Assembly (NCBI GenBank): GCA_026129135.1 | Contig: JAHCIQ010000001.1 | Location: 496,001 to 560,000, forward strand | DNA: 64,000 bases | Direction: 5' to 3' | Source of the DNA: Cyanobacteria bacterium TGS_CYA1 | GTDB taxonomy: Bacteria > Cyanobacteriota > Vampirovibrionia > Obscuribacterales > Obscuribacteraceae | Part shown: positions 52,237 to 60,900 of the stretch, in pieces | Layout of the letters: each line of letters opens with the position of its first letter | Position numbering within the stretch: position 1 is the first letter of the stretch | Made by a program: the position numbers and the translations under genes | The notes under the pieces: model-generated | Databases searched by the model: none | What the model was told of the DNA's origin: nothing | Seen by the model: the letters and a program-made list of their open reading frames with translations, nothing else

Positions 52237-54060
52237 GTGAATTCCCGGACGCAAATGCCAACAGATCCTTCTTTAATTCGTAATTTTTCGATTATTGCCC
52301 ACATTGACCACGGCAAATCGACTCTGGCAGACAGACTTCTTGAAATTACCAATACTATCGCAAAGCGCGAAATGCAGGCGCAGGTCCTGGATACAATGGA
52401 TATCGAGCGCGAGCGCGGCATTACTATCAAAGCGCAGCCGGCTCGAATGGATTACAAGGCGCAGGACGGCAAGACCTATGTCCTCAATCTGATCGATACA
52501 CCAGGGCACGTGGACTTTGGCTATGAAGTTTCGCGCAGTCTTGCTGCATGCGAAGGAGCATTGCTCGTTGTCGATGCCACTCAAGGCGTTGAGGCGCAGA
52601 CCCTGGCTAACGTCCACCTGGCAGTGGATAACAATTTAGAAATTTTGCCTGTTATCAATAAAATAGATCTGCCCAGTGCAGATCCTGAGCGCATCCGCAC
52701 AGAGATTGAAGAAATCATAGGCTGGCCGACTGACAATGCTGTAGAAACCAGTGCTAAAGCCAATATTGGTATTATCGACTTGCTTGAAGCGATAGTAAAA
52801 TATGTGCCAAAACCGCCGAATCATCCTGAAAAACCGCTCAAGGCTCTGGTGTTCGACAGCTTTTATGAAAGCTATCGCGGCATCATTGTATATTTCCGCG
52901 TTATCGATGGCGAAATCAAGGTGGGCGACAAGATTCGCTTTATGGCGAACAACAAAGATTTCGAAGTGCTCGAACTTGGCGTTTTGAAACCAAATCAAGT
53001 AAAGGTAAACAGACTTGGACCTGGCGAAGTAGGCTATCTTGCAGCTTCCATTAAAGACGTTGCCACTCTTGTTGGCGATTCTATTACAACTGTTGAAAAC
53101 CCGGCTTCCGAAGCGTTGCCTGGATATCAACCAGCTAAGCCCATGGTTTTCGCTGGTGTCTATCCCGTGGATAACGATCAGCACACGCAATTGCGCGAGG
53201 CGCTCGAGCGTCTAAAGTTGAACGATTCTAGTTTGTTTTTCGAGCCCGAATCTTCAGAAGCACTTGGATTTGGCTATCGATGTGGATTTCTTGGACTGCT
53301 TCATATGGAGATTATTCAAGAACGCCTTGAGCGCGAATACAATCTCACGCTTATAACTACGGCACCATCAGTTATTTATCGTGTCACCAAAACAAATGGC
53401 GACGTTGTGATGATAGATAATCCGGCTAAATTGCCCGAGCCTAACTATAGAGAAAAAATGGAAGAGCCGTACGTGACGGCGAATATCATTTGTCCTACTG
53501 AGTACGTAGGTGCTTTGATGGAGTTGTGCCAGGGCAGACGTGGCGTTTATATAGATATGAAATATCTTGATGCAAGACGAAATTTATTGCATTACGAAAT
53601 GCCATTGTCCGAAATCATCACCGACTTTTTCGATCAGATGAAATCGCGCTCCAGAGGCTTTGCAAGCCTTGATTATCACTTGCTCGATTATCGCGAATCA
53701 CGTCTTGTAAAACTCGATATCCTGATTGCAGGCGATCCTGTTGATGCACTTTCAGCTATCGTGCACCAGGATAAAGCTGCAAGTTATGGCAGAATGTTGG
53801 CTTCTAAATTGAAGACATTGATCCCGCGTCAGATGTTCGAAGTGCCTATTCAAGCCGCTATTGGTGGAAAAATTGTGGCTAGAACAAACGTTTCAGCCGT
53901 GCGTAAAAACGTAATCGCCAAATGTTATGGTGGTGACATTTCGCGTAAGCGCAAACTTCTTGAGAAACAAAAAGAAGGTAAGAAACGCATGAAAGCTGTA
54001 GGTAAGGTGGAAATTCCTCAAGAAGCGTTTATGGCATTGCTCAAGTTGGACGAAGAATAA
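52237..54060 (+). CDS. lepA: Elongation factor 4 (LepA)
   Basis: 607 residues from a GTG at 52237; the ATG at 52255 would give 601 residues and fits the usual N-terminus ([20 protein letters not shown]). GTP-binding motifs: G1 [10 protein letters not shown]2/G3 ITIKAQP and DTPGHVDF, G4 NKID. The LepA-specific C-terminal domain ends [20 protein letters not shown]. LepA is a ribosome-associated GTPase that remodels stalled or early-elongating ribosomes. The stop TAA overlaps the next ATG (TAATG at 54058-54062). Confidence 0.97.
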   Translation: MNSRTQMPTDPSLIRNFSIIAHIDHGKSTLADRLLEITNTIAKREMQAQVLDTMDIERERGITIKAQPARMDYKAQDGKTYVLNLIDTPGHVDFGYEVSRSLAACEGALLVVDATQGVEAQTLANVHLAVDNNLEILPVINKIDLPSADPERIRTEIEEIIGWPTDNAVETSAKANIGIIDLLEAIVKYVPKPPNHPEKPLKALVFDSFYESYRGIIVYFRVIDGEIKVGDKIRFMANNKDFEVLELGVLKPNQVKVNRLGPGEVGYLAASIKDVATLVGDSITTVENPASEALPGYQPAKPMVFAGVYPVDNDQHTQLREALERLKLNDSSLFFEPESSEALGFGYRCGFLGLLHMEIIQERLEREYNLTLITTAPSVIYRVTKTNGDVVMIDNPAKLPEPNYREKMEEPYVTANIICPTEYVGALMELCQGRRGVYIDMKYLDARRNLLHYEMPLSEIITDFFDQMKSRSRGFASLDYHLLDYRESRLVKLDILIAGDPVDALSAIVHQDKAASYGRMLASKLKTLIPRQMFEVPIQAAIGGKIVARTNVSAVRKNVIAKCYGGDISRKRKLLEKQKEGKKRMKAVGKVEIPQEAFMALLKLDEE

Positions 54061-55046
54061 TGTCTAAGAAGCGTCATAAAAAAGACGAACCCTACAAGAA
54101 AAAAAACTCTGCAGATGAAATCAAAAATCAGTCTCTAAAGCCTGATGCTGCAAGCAGTAAAGCAAGCGAGTCTGCAAACGAGACCAATAAAAAAACTAAC
54201 AAACCACGTTTGTCTGATTTGATTTCGGCTCAAATCGACACTCATGGCGACGAACAGGCAAGACGCACATTGATTGTTGATGCCTGGGAAGCTCGAAACG
54301 AAATTTATAATCAAATGTTTGGTGCCAGATCTTTTAGCGACCCGACTCACTGGGCACCACCACCGCGTGAGCTTCCAGCAAATTACAAACCAAGCAATAG
54401 CAAAACAATGTCGCTCGACACAAGCGAGCCTTCAATTCAAGCAGACGATCAGCAGCTTGCTATTCTGGCTTATGGACCGGATCCGCTCAGACCATTCTGG
54501 ACTTATGTCACAGCAGGATTGTCTACGCCATGGCTTCAATACGGGTATCAAGAAGTATCCGGATTTGGAATCGAGCTCATGGTCAAAAGTCCGATAGAAG
54601 CAAAATGGCCTGCACAACTGTTGCGCACCATGGCATTTTACGTGTTCAATCACGCGGGTGTTTTGTCGCCTGGTGTGCGCCTTTCGCTAAATGGACCGGT
54701 GGACCCTTATTCGGAATCGGAATTGAAAAACGCTGTTGTCTGGTACGCTGACGAAGCACCAGAAGCGTGGTACATGCTTCCCTCTGGTGGCTTTGGATTA
54801 TTCAACGTGCTTGGTATCACCGATGACGAAATGGATTTTGCCGATTCTATCAAGGATTATGGAACGTGGTGCATTCAGCAAGCAGTCAAAAATATCGGGC
54901 ACGGACAGGTTACAGATCCTGCCAGACCAAGCATAATGCGGCACGAAAACATCAACTCTGTTCTTGGCGGTGTGCGTACTTTTGCAGACACTTTTAGAGC
55001 GAACAAAGAAAACAAATTCCTTGCCGATCCAGATTCTATCGTTTAG
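54060..55046 (+). CDS. SUFU (suppressor of fused)-domain protein
   Basis: 328 residues. The N-terminal 60 residues are Lys/Ser/Glu-rich and disordered. The SUFU-like domain (about 125-290) shows LRPFWTYVTAGLSTPWLQYG, GFGIELMVKSPIEAKWPAQL, LRTMAFYVFNHAGVL and SGGFGLFNVLGITDDEMDF. In bacteria SUFU-domain proteins occur widely, some in toxin-immunity loci, and their function is not settled. Start overlaps lepA by 1 bp (TAATG), so it is translationally coupled to a ribosome factor. Confidence 0.8.
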   Translation: MSKKRHKKDEPYKKKNSADEIKNQSLKPDAASSKASESANETNKKTNKPRLSDLISAQIDTHGDEQARRTLIVDAWEARNEIYNQMFGARSFSDPTHWAPPPRELPANYKPSNSKTMSLDTSEPSIQADDQQLAILAYGPDPLRPFWTYVTAGLSTPWLQYGYQEVSGFGIELMVKSPIEAKWPAQLLRTMAFYVFNHAGVLSPGVRLSLNGPVDPYSESELKNAVVWYADEAPEAWYMLPSGGFGLFNVLGITDDEMDFADSIKDYGTWCIQQAVKNIGHGQVTDPARPSIMRHENINSVLGGVRTFADTFRANKENKFLADPDSIV

Positions 55047-55060
55047 TTAGATTTTCTCGC

Positions 55061-56128
55061 TTAGCGAGCAGCACCAGTTTTGGTGGCAGCTTTAGCAGCT
55101 TTATCTTCTGGCTTTTCAATTTGCCAGTAGTTGTCGCGGGTGGCTTTGTAATATTCGATTGTTTTGCCGATGCCTTCTTCAAGCGTAGTGCTTGGACGCC
55201 AGCCGACTATCGAGGCAATTTTGTTTATGTCCGAATAGAAGTCGCCTGGTTCTTGCGCTTTGCGCTCGGGCGAGAATTCGGCAAATTTCCAGCTGCCACT
55301 GCCTGCAACTTCGACAATTGTTTTTACAAGCTCGAGGAAGCTTACAGGAATGTCTGAGCCTACGTTGAAAATTTCGCCATAAGCTCGCTCGGTGATGGCC
55401 GAACGTAAAATGGCTTCAACTGTATCGTCTACATAACAGAAATCGCGCAGGATGCTTCCGTCGCCAAAGACCTGGATGGTTCCGTTGTCCATGGCCAAAC
55501 GCACGAACCAGTTGCAGACACCGAATCGTGAGTGCATCATCTGTGAGCGAGGACCGTAAATATTGCTTAATCGCAACAATACAGACCTGATTTTGTGAAC
55601 GTCGTTATAGACCTTAATAATTTTCTCTGCAGTCAGGTTAGAAATCTCGTAAATGCCTTTTGGATTTGTCGGAGCTTCTTCGTTGACCGGAAGCGAGACC
55701 GATTCGCCGTATTGACCACGAGTTCCTGTGTATACAACCACAGCTTCTGGATTGTACTTGCGCAGCGCTTCCATCAATATGGCTGTACCTGTGATATTGA
55801 TTTGAATATCAGGAAAAGGATTGGAAAGGCTCATCAAATGGCAGACTTGACCAGCCAGATGGAAAACATAGTCTTTGCCGCGCACTAAATAATTGATGGC
55901 ATTTTCGTCGCGTATATCGCTGAAGTTGATACGTACTTTATCTTTGACTGGCTCTAGGTTGAATTCGTTGCCGCCGTAATCGGGAATCATGGCGTCTATT
56001 ACAGTGACATCGGCACCGGCTTCGACTAATTTGAGTACCAGGCTGGAGCCGATAAAGCCCATGCCGCCTGTAACCAGTACTTGTTTGTTTTTGAAGTGAT
56101 CTAGGTAATTGTTTGACATAAAATGCAC
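55061..56128 (-). CDS. NAD-dependent nucleotide-sugar epimerase/dehydratase
   Basis: 355 residues (GTG at 56128; an ATG at 56119 gives 352). Rossmann motif VTGGMGFIGSSLV at about 21-33, and further motifs DVTVIDAMIPDYGGN and PKGIYEISNLTAEK (YxxxN/K region). The active-site Tyr-x3-Lys is shifted to YEISNLTAEK, so the catalytic Lys is not at the standard position. The protein would make an activated sugar for cell-surface glycans. It is divergent from the DegT-family gene with 118 bp between the starts; the pair probably shares a bidirectional regulatory region. Confidence 0.85.
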   Translation of the reverse strand: MHFMSNNYLDHFKNKQVLVTGGMGFIGSSLVLKLVEAGADVTVIDAMIPDYGGNEFNLEPVKDKVRINFSDIRDENAINYLVRGKDYVFHLAGQVCHLMSLSNPFPDIQINITGTAILMEALRKYNPEAVVVYTGTRGQYGESVSLPVNEEAPTNPKGIYEISNLTAEKIIKVYNDVHKIRSVLLRLSNIYGPRSQMMHSRFGVCNWFVRLAMDNGTIQVFGDGSILRDFCYVDDTVEAILRSAITERAYGEIFNVGSDIPVSFLELVKTIVEVAGSGSWKFAEFSPERKAQEPGDFYSDINKIASIVGWRPSTTLEEGIGKTIEYYKATRDNYWQIEKPEDKAAKAATKTGAAR

Positions 56129-56285
56129 TTAATATGGTGACCGAAGTCCCCGTTCCCTCATACAAATGCTGATCTTAACATGTAGCCAAGTCTGAAAAAT
56201 GGCTGCTCATTAATTGGAAGTTAGGTAGACAAGTGCCGTTTCTATTATGATTGTCTGCCTAATAATTCTTCTGGTTCAAAGGTCA

Positions 56286-57461
56286 ATGACAACAACCCCA
56301 ACACCTGCAAAATCTGTGCCTTTCGGCAATTTAAAAGCGCATTACCAAGACTATAAGCAGCAGCTAGACGCCGCAGTGAACCGCGTTCTCGCCTCTGGTC
56401 ACTATATTCTGGGCAAAGAACTGGATGCTTTCGAAGACCAGTTTGCTGCCTTTCTGGGTCTGCCTGAAAAACGCGTAATTGGCTGTGCATCAGGCACAGA
56501 CGCCATTTACCTGGCTCTTCTAGATGCTGGTGTCAAAGCAGGTGACGAAGTATTAGTGGTTGCTCATACTGCAGTCCCCACAATTTGTGCCATCGCCAAG
56601 ACCGGTGCAACTCCCATCTTTATAGATGTATGTCCTGACACACTGGTAATGGACCCCGCTGATTTAGAAGCGAAAATCACCAAAAATACAAAAGTGATTA
56701 TTCCTGTTCATTTGTATGGACAGATGGTGGACATGGACGCAGTAATGCAAGTTGCCACCAAACACAAATTAGTAGTACTGGAAGATTGCGCTCAAGCAAC
56801 CGGTGCCACATATAAAGGTAAAGCAGCAGGAACCATCGGCGATTATGGTGCCTTCAGTTTCTACCCGAGCAAAAACCTTGGCGCATTTGGTGATGGTGGC
56901 GCGGTATCGTGCAAATCAGCCAAACAATATGAAAGTCTCAAGATGCTTCGCAACTATGGTCAATCGAAGCGTTATTATCACGACGAATTCGGCGTCAACA
57001 GCCGCTTAGACGAAATGCAAGCAGCCATTCTTTCGGCTCAATTGCCTTATGTCAAAGAATGGAATGATACTCGTCGTAAGCTTGCGGCGCTCTACACCAA
57101 GCTTTTGAAAGATGTTGTAGAAACACCAGTCGAAGCCAAAGACAATTTCCACGTATATCATTTGTATGTAATTCAAACAGATAAACGCGAAGAACTAAGA
57201 GAATGGCTTGAAAAAGAAGCCTCTGTTCAAGCGCTTATCCACTATCCGATTCCCGCTCATTTGCAAAAGGCATATCAACACCTGGGAAATAAGCGCGGTT
57301 TCTTGCCCAAAACAGAATATATGGCTGATCGTATTCTGAGCTTGCCAATGCATCAAGGCTTGACCGAAGACGACGTCGAATATGTCTGCCACAAAATAAA
57401 AGAGTTTTGTCAAACCCATAACGTAGTTAAGATTGGAAGCCAAACTGGGAGTAAAGTGTAA
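56286..57461 (+). CDS. DegT/DnrJ/EryC1-family sugar aminotransferase
   Basis: 391 residues from the ATG at 56286 (an ATG at 56247 would add 13 hydrophobic residues and is less likely, because AAAGG precedes the later one). PLP-dependent fold: GCASGTDAIYLALLDAG, HLYGQMVDMDAV, VLEDCAQATGA, and the PLP-Lys in SFYPSKNLGAFGDGGAVSC. It transaminates a keto-sugar nucleotide. The downstream glycosyltransferase starts with a 1-bp overlap (TAATG). Substrate sugar is not identifiable by sequence alone. Confidence 0.9.
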   Translation: MTTTPTPAKSVPFGNLKAHYQDYKQQLDAAVNRVLASGHYILGKELDAFEDQFAAFLGLPEKRVIGCASGTDAIYLALLDAGVKAGDEVLVVAHTAVPTICAIAKTGATPIFIDVCPDTLVMDPADLEAKITKNTKVIIPVHLYGQMVDMDAVMQVATKHKLVVLEDCAQATGATYKGKAAGTIGDYGAFSFYPSKNLGAFGDGGAVSCKSAKQYESLKMLRNYGQSKRYYHDEFGVNSRLDEMQAAILSAQLPYVKEWNDTRRKLAALYTKLLKDVVETPVEAKDNFHVYHLYVIQTDKREELREWLEKEASVQALIHYPIPAHLQKAYQHLGNKRGFLPKTEYMADRILSLPMHQGLTEDDVEYVCHKIKEFCQTHNVVKIGSQTGSKV

Positions 57462-58210
57462 TGCCAACTGCGACACAGTTAACGCCGGTACGTCCGACCA
57501 GCAGACAGACGACTGAAAATTTCGTCAAGCTCGGTTCGGTCTCGCTCATCATTCCCGCATACAACGACCAGGACACAATCGGTCGCTTGCTTCGCGACTC
57601 TGGCGACTTGCTTTCTAAAATAACAAACGACTACGAAATCATCGTTTGCAATGACGGCAGTAAAGACGCCACACTCGAGCGTATTAAGGAAGAAGCTCAA
57701 GCCAATCCGAATATCACAGTTATCGACCACAAAACCAATAAAGGTTTTGGTGCCACCATCAGAGAACTCTATTTGGCTGGAAACAAAGAGTTCATCTTCT
57801 CCCTGCCTGGCGACTATCAATATGCACCACGCGAAATCTTGAAAATGGCTCAAGGTCTAAAAGACCACGATTTCGTCATCGGATGGCGCGTTAACCGCAA
57901 CGACCCACCTCGCAGAAAATTGCAATCAGCAATTTACAACATGATGCTGCGCATTTTCTATGGCAACAAAAACAAAGACGTAAACTCGATCAAGCTCTTT
58001 AGAAAAGACGTTATGGATTGCATCAAACTGCAATCGTATTCGCCTTTCGTCGACGCTGAGCTGTGCATTCGCGCTGAGCGTGCTGGCTTCAAGCTGATTG
58101 AAATTCCAATCGAACACCTGCCTCGTTTGACGCAAGGCGCATCAGGTGGAAAATTCTCAGTTATCTGGGAAACATTCTCCGACCTGGTTGGAATGCGTTC
58201 AGGCTTCTAG
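57461..58210 (+). CDS. Family 2 glycosyltransferase (dolichyl-phosphate-mannose-synthase-like)
   Basis: 249 residues. GT-A signatures: SLIIPAYNDQDTIGRLLRDS, EIIVCNDGSKDATLERIKE, DHKTNKGFGATIRELYLAG, and the catalytic region FSLPGDYQYAPREILKMA. No membrane helices at the C-terminus, unlike GtrB proteins, so it may work with a separate membrane partner. Follows the DegT gene directly. Together with the epimerase this forms a cell-envelope glycan unit. The lipid or protein acceptor is unknown. Confidence 0.9.
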   Translation: MPTATQLTPVRPTSRQTTENFVKLGSVSLIIPAYNDQDTIGRLLRDSGDLLSKITNDYEIIVCNDGSKDATLERIKEEAQANPNITVIDHKTNKGFGATIRELYLAGNKEFIFSLPGDYQYAPREILKMAQGLKDHDFVIGWRVNRNDPPRRKLQSAIYNMMLRIFYGNKNKDVNSIKLFRKDVMDCIKLQSYSPFVDAELCIRAERAGFKLIEIPIEHLPRLTQGASGGKFSVIWETFSDLVGMRSGF

Positions 58211-58232
58211 TTCCTGATATCAGAATATAGTC

Positions 58233-58916
58233 ATGTCAAAAACCGTGCATCATTTAAAAATGCAGCACGAGTCGAAGCTGCCTGAGCATTTTCCAGAAGA
58301 TGTTCGGTACCCGCGTGTTTTGGTCGAACAATATTTGAAGCGATTCACCGATCCAAATGATCTGGTTCTCGATCCGTTCATGGGCTTTGGCACCACTCTC
58401 ATCGCTGCTGAAGGTATGAGGAGACGAGCCATCGGAGTGGAATTCGATAGTACTCGATGCGAATATGTAAAATCGCTTTTGAATAAATCGAATGCCGACT
58501 GGGTAGTATGTGGCGACTCAAGACAAATAAGCAAATTGAATTTGGCGCAGATAGATTTTTCAATTACCTCGCCACCATATATGGGGAAAAATCACACCGA
58601 GAATCCATTCACTGCTTATACGACTACAGGCGATGGGTACCAGGCTTATCTGCAGGATTTGAAAAATATCTATGCTCAAATTGCGACTCTTTTAAAGCCT
58701 GGTGCACATGTAGTTATTGAAGTCTCCAATTTAAAACACGAAGACGGAACACTTACGACACTAGCCTGGGATTTGGCTCGCGAAGTTTCTCTGGTGCTCG
58801 ATTTTCAGGGCGAAGAAATCATAGTTTGGGAGCCAACCTACGCATATGGATATGACCACAGCTATTGTTTGGTTTTTAAGAACAATGGTAATTCAATGAT
58901 TCAATTGTCTAAATAG
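58233..58916 (+). CDS. Orphan DNA methyltransferase (N4/N6-amino type)
   Basis: 227 residues. AdoMet-binding motif I is VLDPFMGFGTTLIAAEGMRR (about 46-65) and catalytic motif IV is ITSPPYMGKN near 112-121. Motif I is preceded by HFPEDVRYPRVLVEQYL, and the order PxxP-type motif X, then FGGT, then SPPY fits the small site-specific DNA methylase class (N6-A or N4-C). No restriction endonuclease gene is beside it in the window, so it is an orphan enzyme or a regulator-like methylase. It begins 22 bp after the glycosyltransferase. Confidence 0.88.
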   Translation: MSKTVHHLKMQHESKLPEHFPEDVRYPRVLVEQYLKRFTDPNDLVLDPFMGFGTTLIAAEGMRRRAIGVEFDSTRCEYVKSLLNKSNADWVVCGDSRQISKLNLAQIDFSITSPPYMGKNHTENPFTAYTTTGDGYQAYLQDLKNIYAQIATLLKPGAHVVIEVSNLKHEDGTLTTLAWDLAREVSLVLDFQGEEIIVWEPTYAYGYDHSYCLVFKNNGNSMIQLSK

Positions 58917-59026
58917 ATCGTTTGGAAAAATGACCAGGCAATCCTTGAGAGCGTTTGTAGTTGTTGATTTGAATTGCAGACAATTACTTCTGATTGATTT
59001 CAAGCTAGCACAATAATCGAATTGAT

Positions 59027-59560
59027 TTACAACAACGTATCTTGTTCTATCTGAAAATCGGACTCTTTCCAAGCATCAAATTTGTCTGCGTCTGTTTTTA
59101 AATCGTACCAAGAAATTTTCTTCAAAGTAGAAATGTGTTTGGTTGCTTTTGAGTACAGTTTTCGGACAGTAGAGTCCTTTGATACTACTAATTTGCAATG
59201 ATTTAAAGCTGCTTCAATTAAATGTAAGTCCTCCATCATGAGTTTTACATCCATCTTCCGAAAATCATTTTCGGTAGCTCGTCCTTTTGGAGAAAGTTTT
59301 CCTATACTTTTGGATAGTTCTTCATTACTGTAGTCATTTCCTCTTATGATTCTGTTCTTCTTAAACATATTACTTCGCCATTGTTTTGCAAAGGAAGATT
59401 CGTGGCGATTCCACTCCGCCTCTAGCTTTTTCGAGAAAACAGCTTTGTGCGTGGATGAAAAGAATAGGTTTAGGAATTTTGAACTGCAAACGGCATCTAC
59501 GGCATCTCCGTCCGAAGATGATGTTGCAACACAAGTGTCTATTACTATTTCTCTACTCAC
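59027..59560 (-). CDS. PIN-like putative nuclease partnered with an ATPase
   Basis: 177 residues from the GTG at 59560, 2 bp after the ATPase stop (an in-frame start at 59635 would overlap the ATPase by 25 codons). The PIN-type acid set is present: Asp8 in IVIDTCVATS, Glu47/Glu49 in KKLEAEW, Asp111 in MMEDLHLIEAAL and Asp129 in VVSKDSTVRK. PIN domains are metal-dependent nucleases, often RNases. Identity beyond the fold is inferred. The tight coupling to a DUF3696-type ATPase suggests a two-gene effector system. Confidence 0.65.
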   Translation of the reverse strand: MSREIVIDTCVATSSSDGDAVDAVCSSKFLNLFFSSTHKAVFSKKLEAEWNRHESSFAKQWRSNMFKKNRIIRGNDYSNEELSKSIGKLSPKGRATENDFRKMDVKLMMEDLHLIEAALNHCKLVVSKDSTVRKLYSKATKHISTLKKISWYDLKTDADKFDAWKESDFQIEQDTLL

Positions 59561-59562
59561 TT

Positions 59563-60873
59563 TTAACTCTGCGTCACCGCTTCTATATATCTCGCTTCTG
59601 CATTGAGTAAAGTTTCTGAAAAATCCTCGGGCCAATTACCAAACGCACCATTGTCGTCTAGAGTGGCGCTATCGATTTTTGTTATGCCATTCTTTCTACT
59701 GAACCAGTGCAAAGCCACTTTATCAGCACTAAGTTTTTCTTCTGCGATCATAGACTGTATACCGGTAAGTAAAATTTGACTATGCGTTTCTACAATGATT
59801 ATCACTCCTTGATTAGCAGCTTCCGCAAGTATCTCTGCAAGTGTATGTTGAGCTTTCGGATGAAGATGGATTTCTGGTTGTTCTAAATAAATTATTTGAC
59901 CTGCGGAAGCTGTTCTTAGTGCAACCAGTACTGGAACCGTCTGAGAGACACCAAAACCAACATCTGCAATGCTTATTAGATCTCTCGCCCCACCCTTAGA
60001 AGGTGAAGTCAGTCTTCCCACTTGGAGTTCTACTTGTGTATCGTTTATTTTTCGAGATGTAATTTTCCATGTTAAGTTTAGCTTTTGCAAATCCTTCGAT
60101 AATTTACTCAGTTTTTCAGGATTTTCAGTTTTCCACTTATTAATAATGCTGGCAGTATAGTTTTCAAAAGTTCCTGGAAAAGAATCGCCTACAGCAGCGA
60201 CTGGATATGTTCTTTCAGGATTTCCTCTGTGTCCGGGAAGATGAATCATTGATTTTAATTGCCATTTTGGTGAGAAATTAGGAATCAATGAAAAAGGAAA
60301 TTTGATACTCAAATGTTCTATTCCGGTTGGAATTCCGACTAACTCTAAAAAACACCCAGAACGGTGAGCTTGTAGGGTAAATTCTGATTTTGCATTTGCC
60401 ATATAGGGCATTAGTGAGAAAAGTTCTTTACTCGTATGTGAAGGCTTTAGTGAAATATTTTCTTTGGGATTTTTAACCAAAACTTCTGTGACGTCAAAAC
60501 CATTTTTTGTATGACTGTATTTGTACCTCAAACTACTAGGTCCTGACTCCAAGCCAATTGTAAATGACTTTCTATTTCCTTCATTTTGTTTGGAAAGTAA
60601 TTGATCCGCGGAAGCAAACTTGACGTTGGGACCTTGCAGTAGAAAGCATCCCGGATCGAATGCGGCCTCAAGAGTCTGTTTCATCAACAATAGCGGTTGA
60701 ATTGCACTGGTTTTTCCGGAACTATTGATTCCTGCTAGAACGGTGATAGGCCGAATATCTAATCTTTGTTCTTCTGAGATAGATTTGAAGCCATTTATCG
60801 TAAGTCCCGTGAGAGGACCTTTGAAATTTTTTAGTCTGACTGCTTTTTTAAAGTCTTCGTGCTCTGTCGGCAT
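59563..60873 (-). CDS. AAA/ABC-type ATPase with DUF3696 C-terminus
   Basis: 436 residues. N-terminal Walker A GINSSGKTS at 48-56, after a beta-strand ITVLAGI; signature-like DVGFGVSQTVPVLVAL near 320; Walker B IIYLEQPEIHLHP; switch His in VETHSQ. The C-terminal DUF3696-like end is LHWFSRKNGITKI, then NWPEDFSETLL. Such SMC/OLD-like ATPases dimerise through ATP and are common in phage-defence loci. The middle (about 100-300) is a variable insertion. It forms a transcription unit with the PIN-like gene and is close to hemL, with 27 bp between. Confidence 0.85.
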   Translation of the reverse strand: MPTEHEDFKKAVRLKNFKGPLTGLTINGFKSISEEQRLDIRPITVLAGINSSGKTSAIQPLLLMKQTLEAAFDPGCFLLQGPNVKFASADQLLSKQNEGNRKSFTIGLESGPSSLRYKYSHTKNGFDVTEVLVKNPKENISLKPSHTSKELFSLMPYMANAKSEFTLQAHRSGCFLELVGIPTGIEHLSIKFPFSLIPNFSPKWQLKSMIHLPGHRGNPERTYPVAAVGDSFPGTFENYTASIINKWKTENPEKLSKLSKDLQKLNLTWKITSRKINDTQVELQVGRLTSPSKGGARDLISIADVGFGVSQTVPVLVALRTASAGQIIYLEQPEIHLHPKAQHTLAEILAEAANQGVIIIVETHSQILLTGIQSMIAEEKLSADKVALHWFSRKNGITKIDSATLDDNGAFGNWPEDFSETLLNAEARYIEAVTQS

Positions 60874-60900
60874 TAAACTTCCTCTCCTAGTATTTTAAAT

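Noticed and set aside
52636-53190. Minus-strand open frame of 184 codons
   Set aside because: Antisense to the conserved lepA GTPase and neighbouring domains.
58233-58916. Restriction-modification system
   Set aside because: No restriction endonuclease gene is visible nearby, so only an orphan methyltransferase is called.
59561-59635. Longer start for the PIN-like protein at 59635
   Set aside because: It would overlap the conserved end of the ATPase by 25 codons and add a non-PIN-like leader; the GTG at 59560 places the strand-1 Asp at position 8 as expected.
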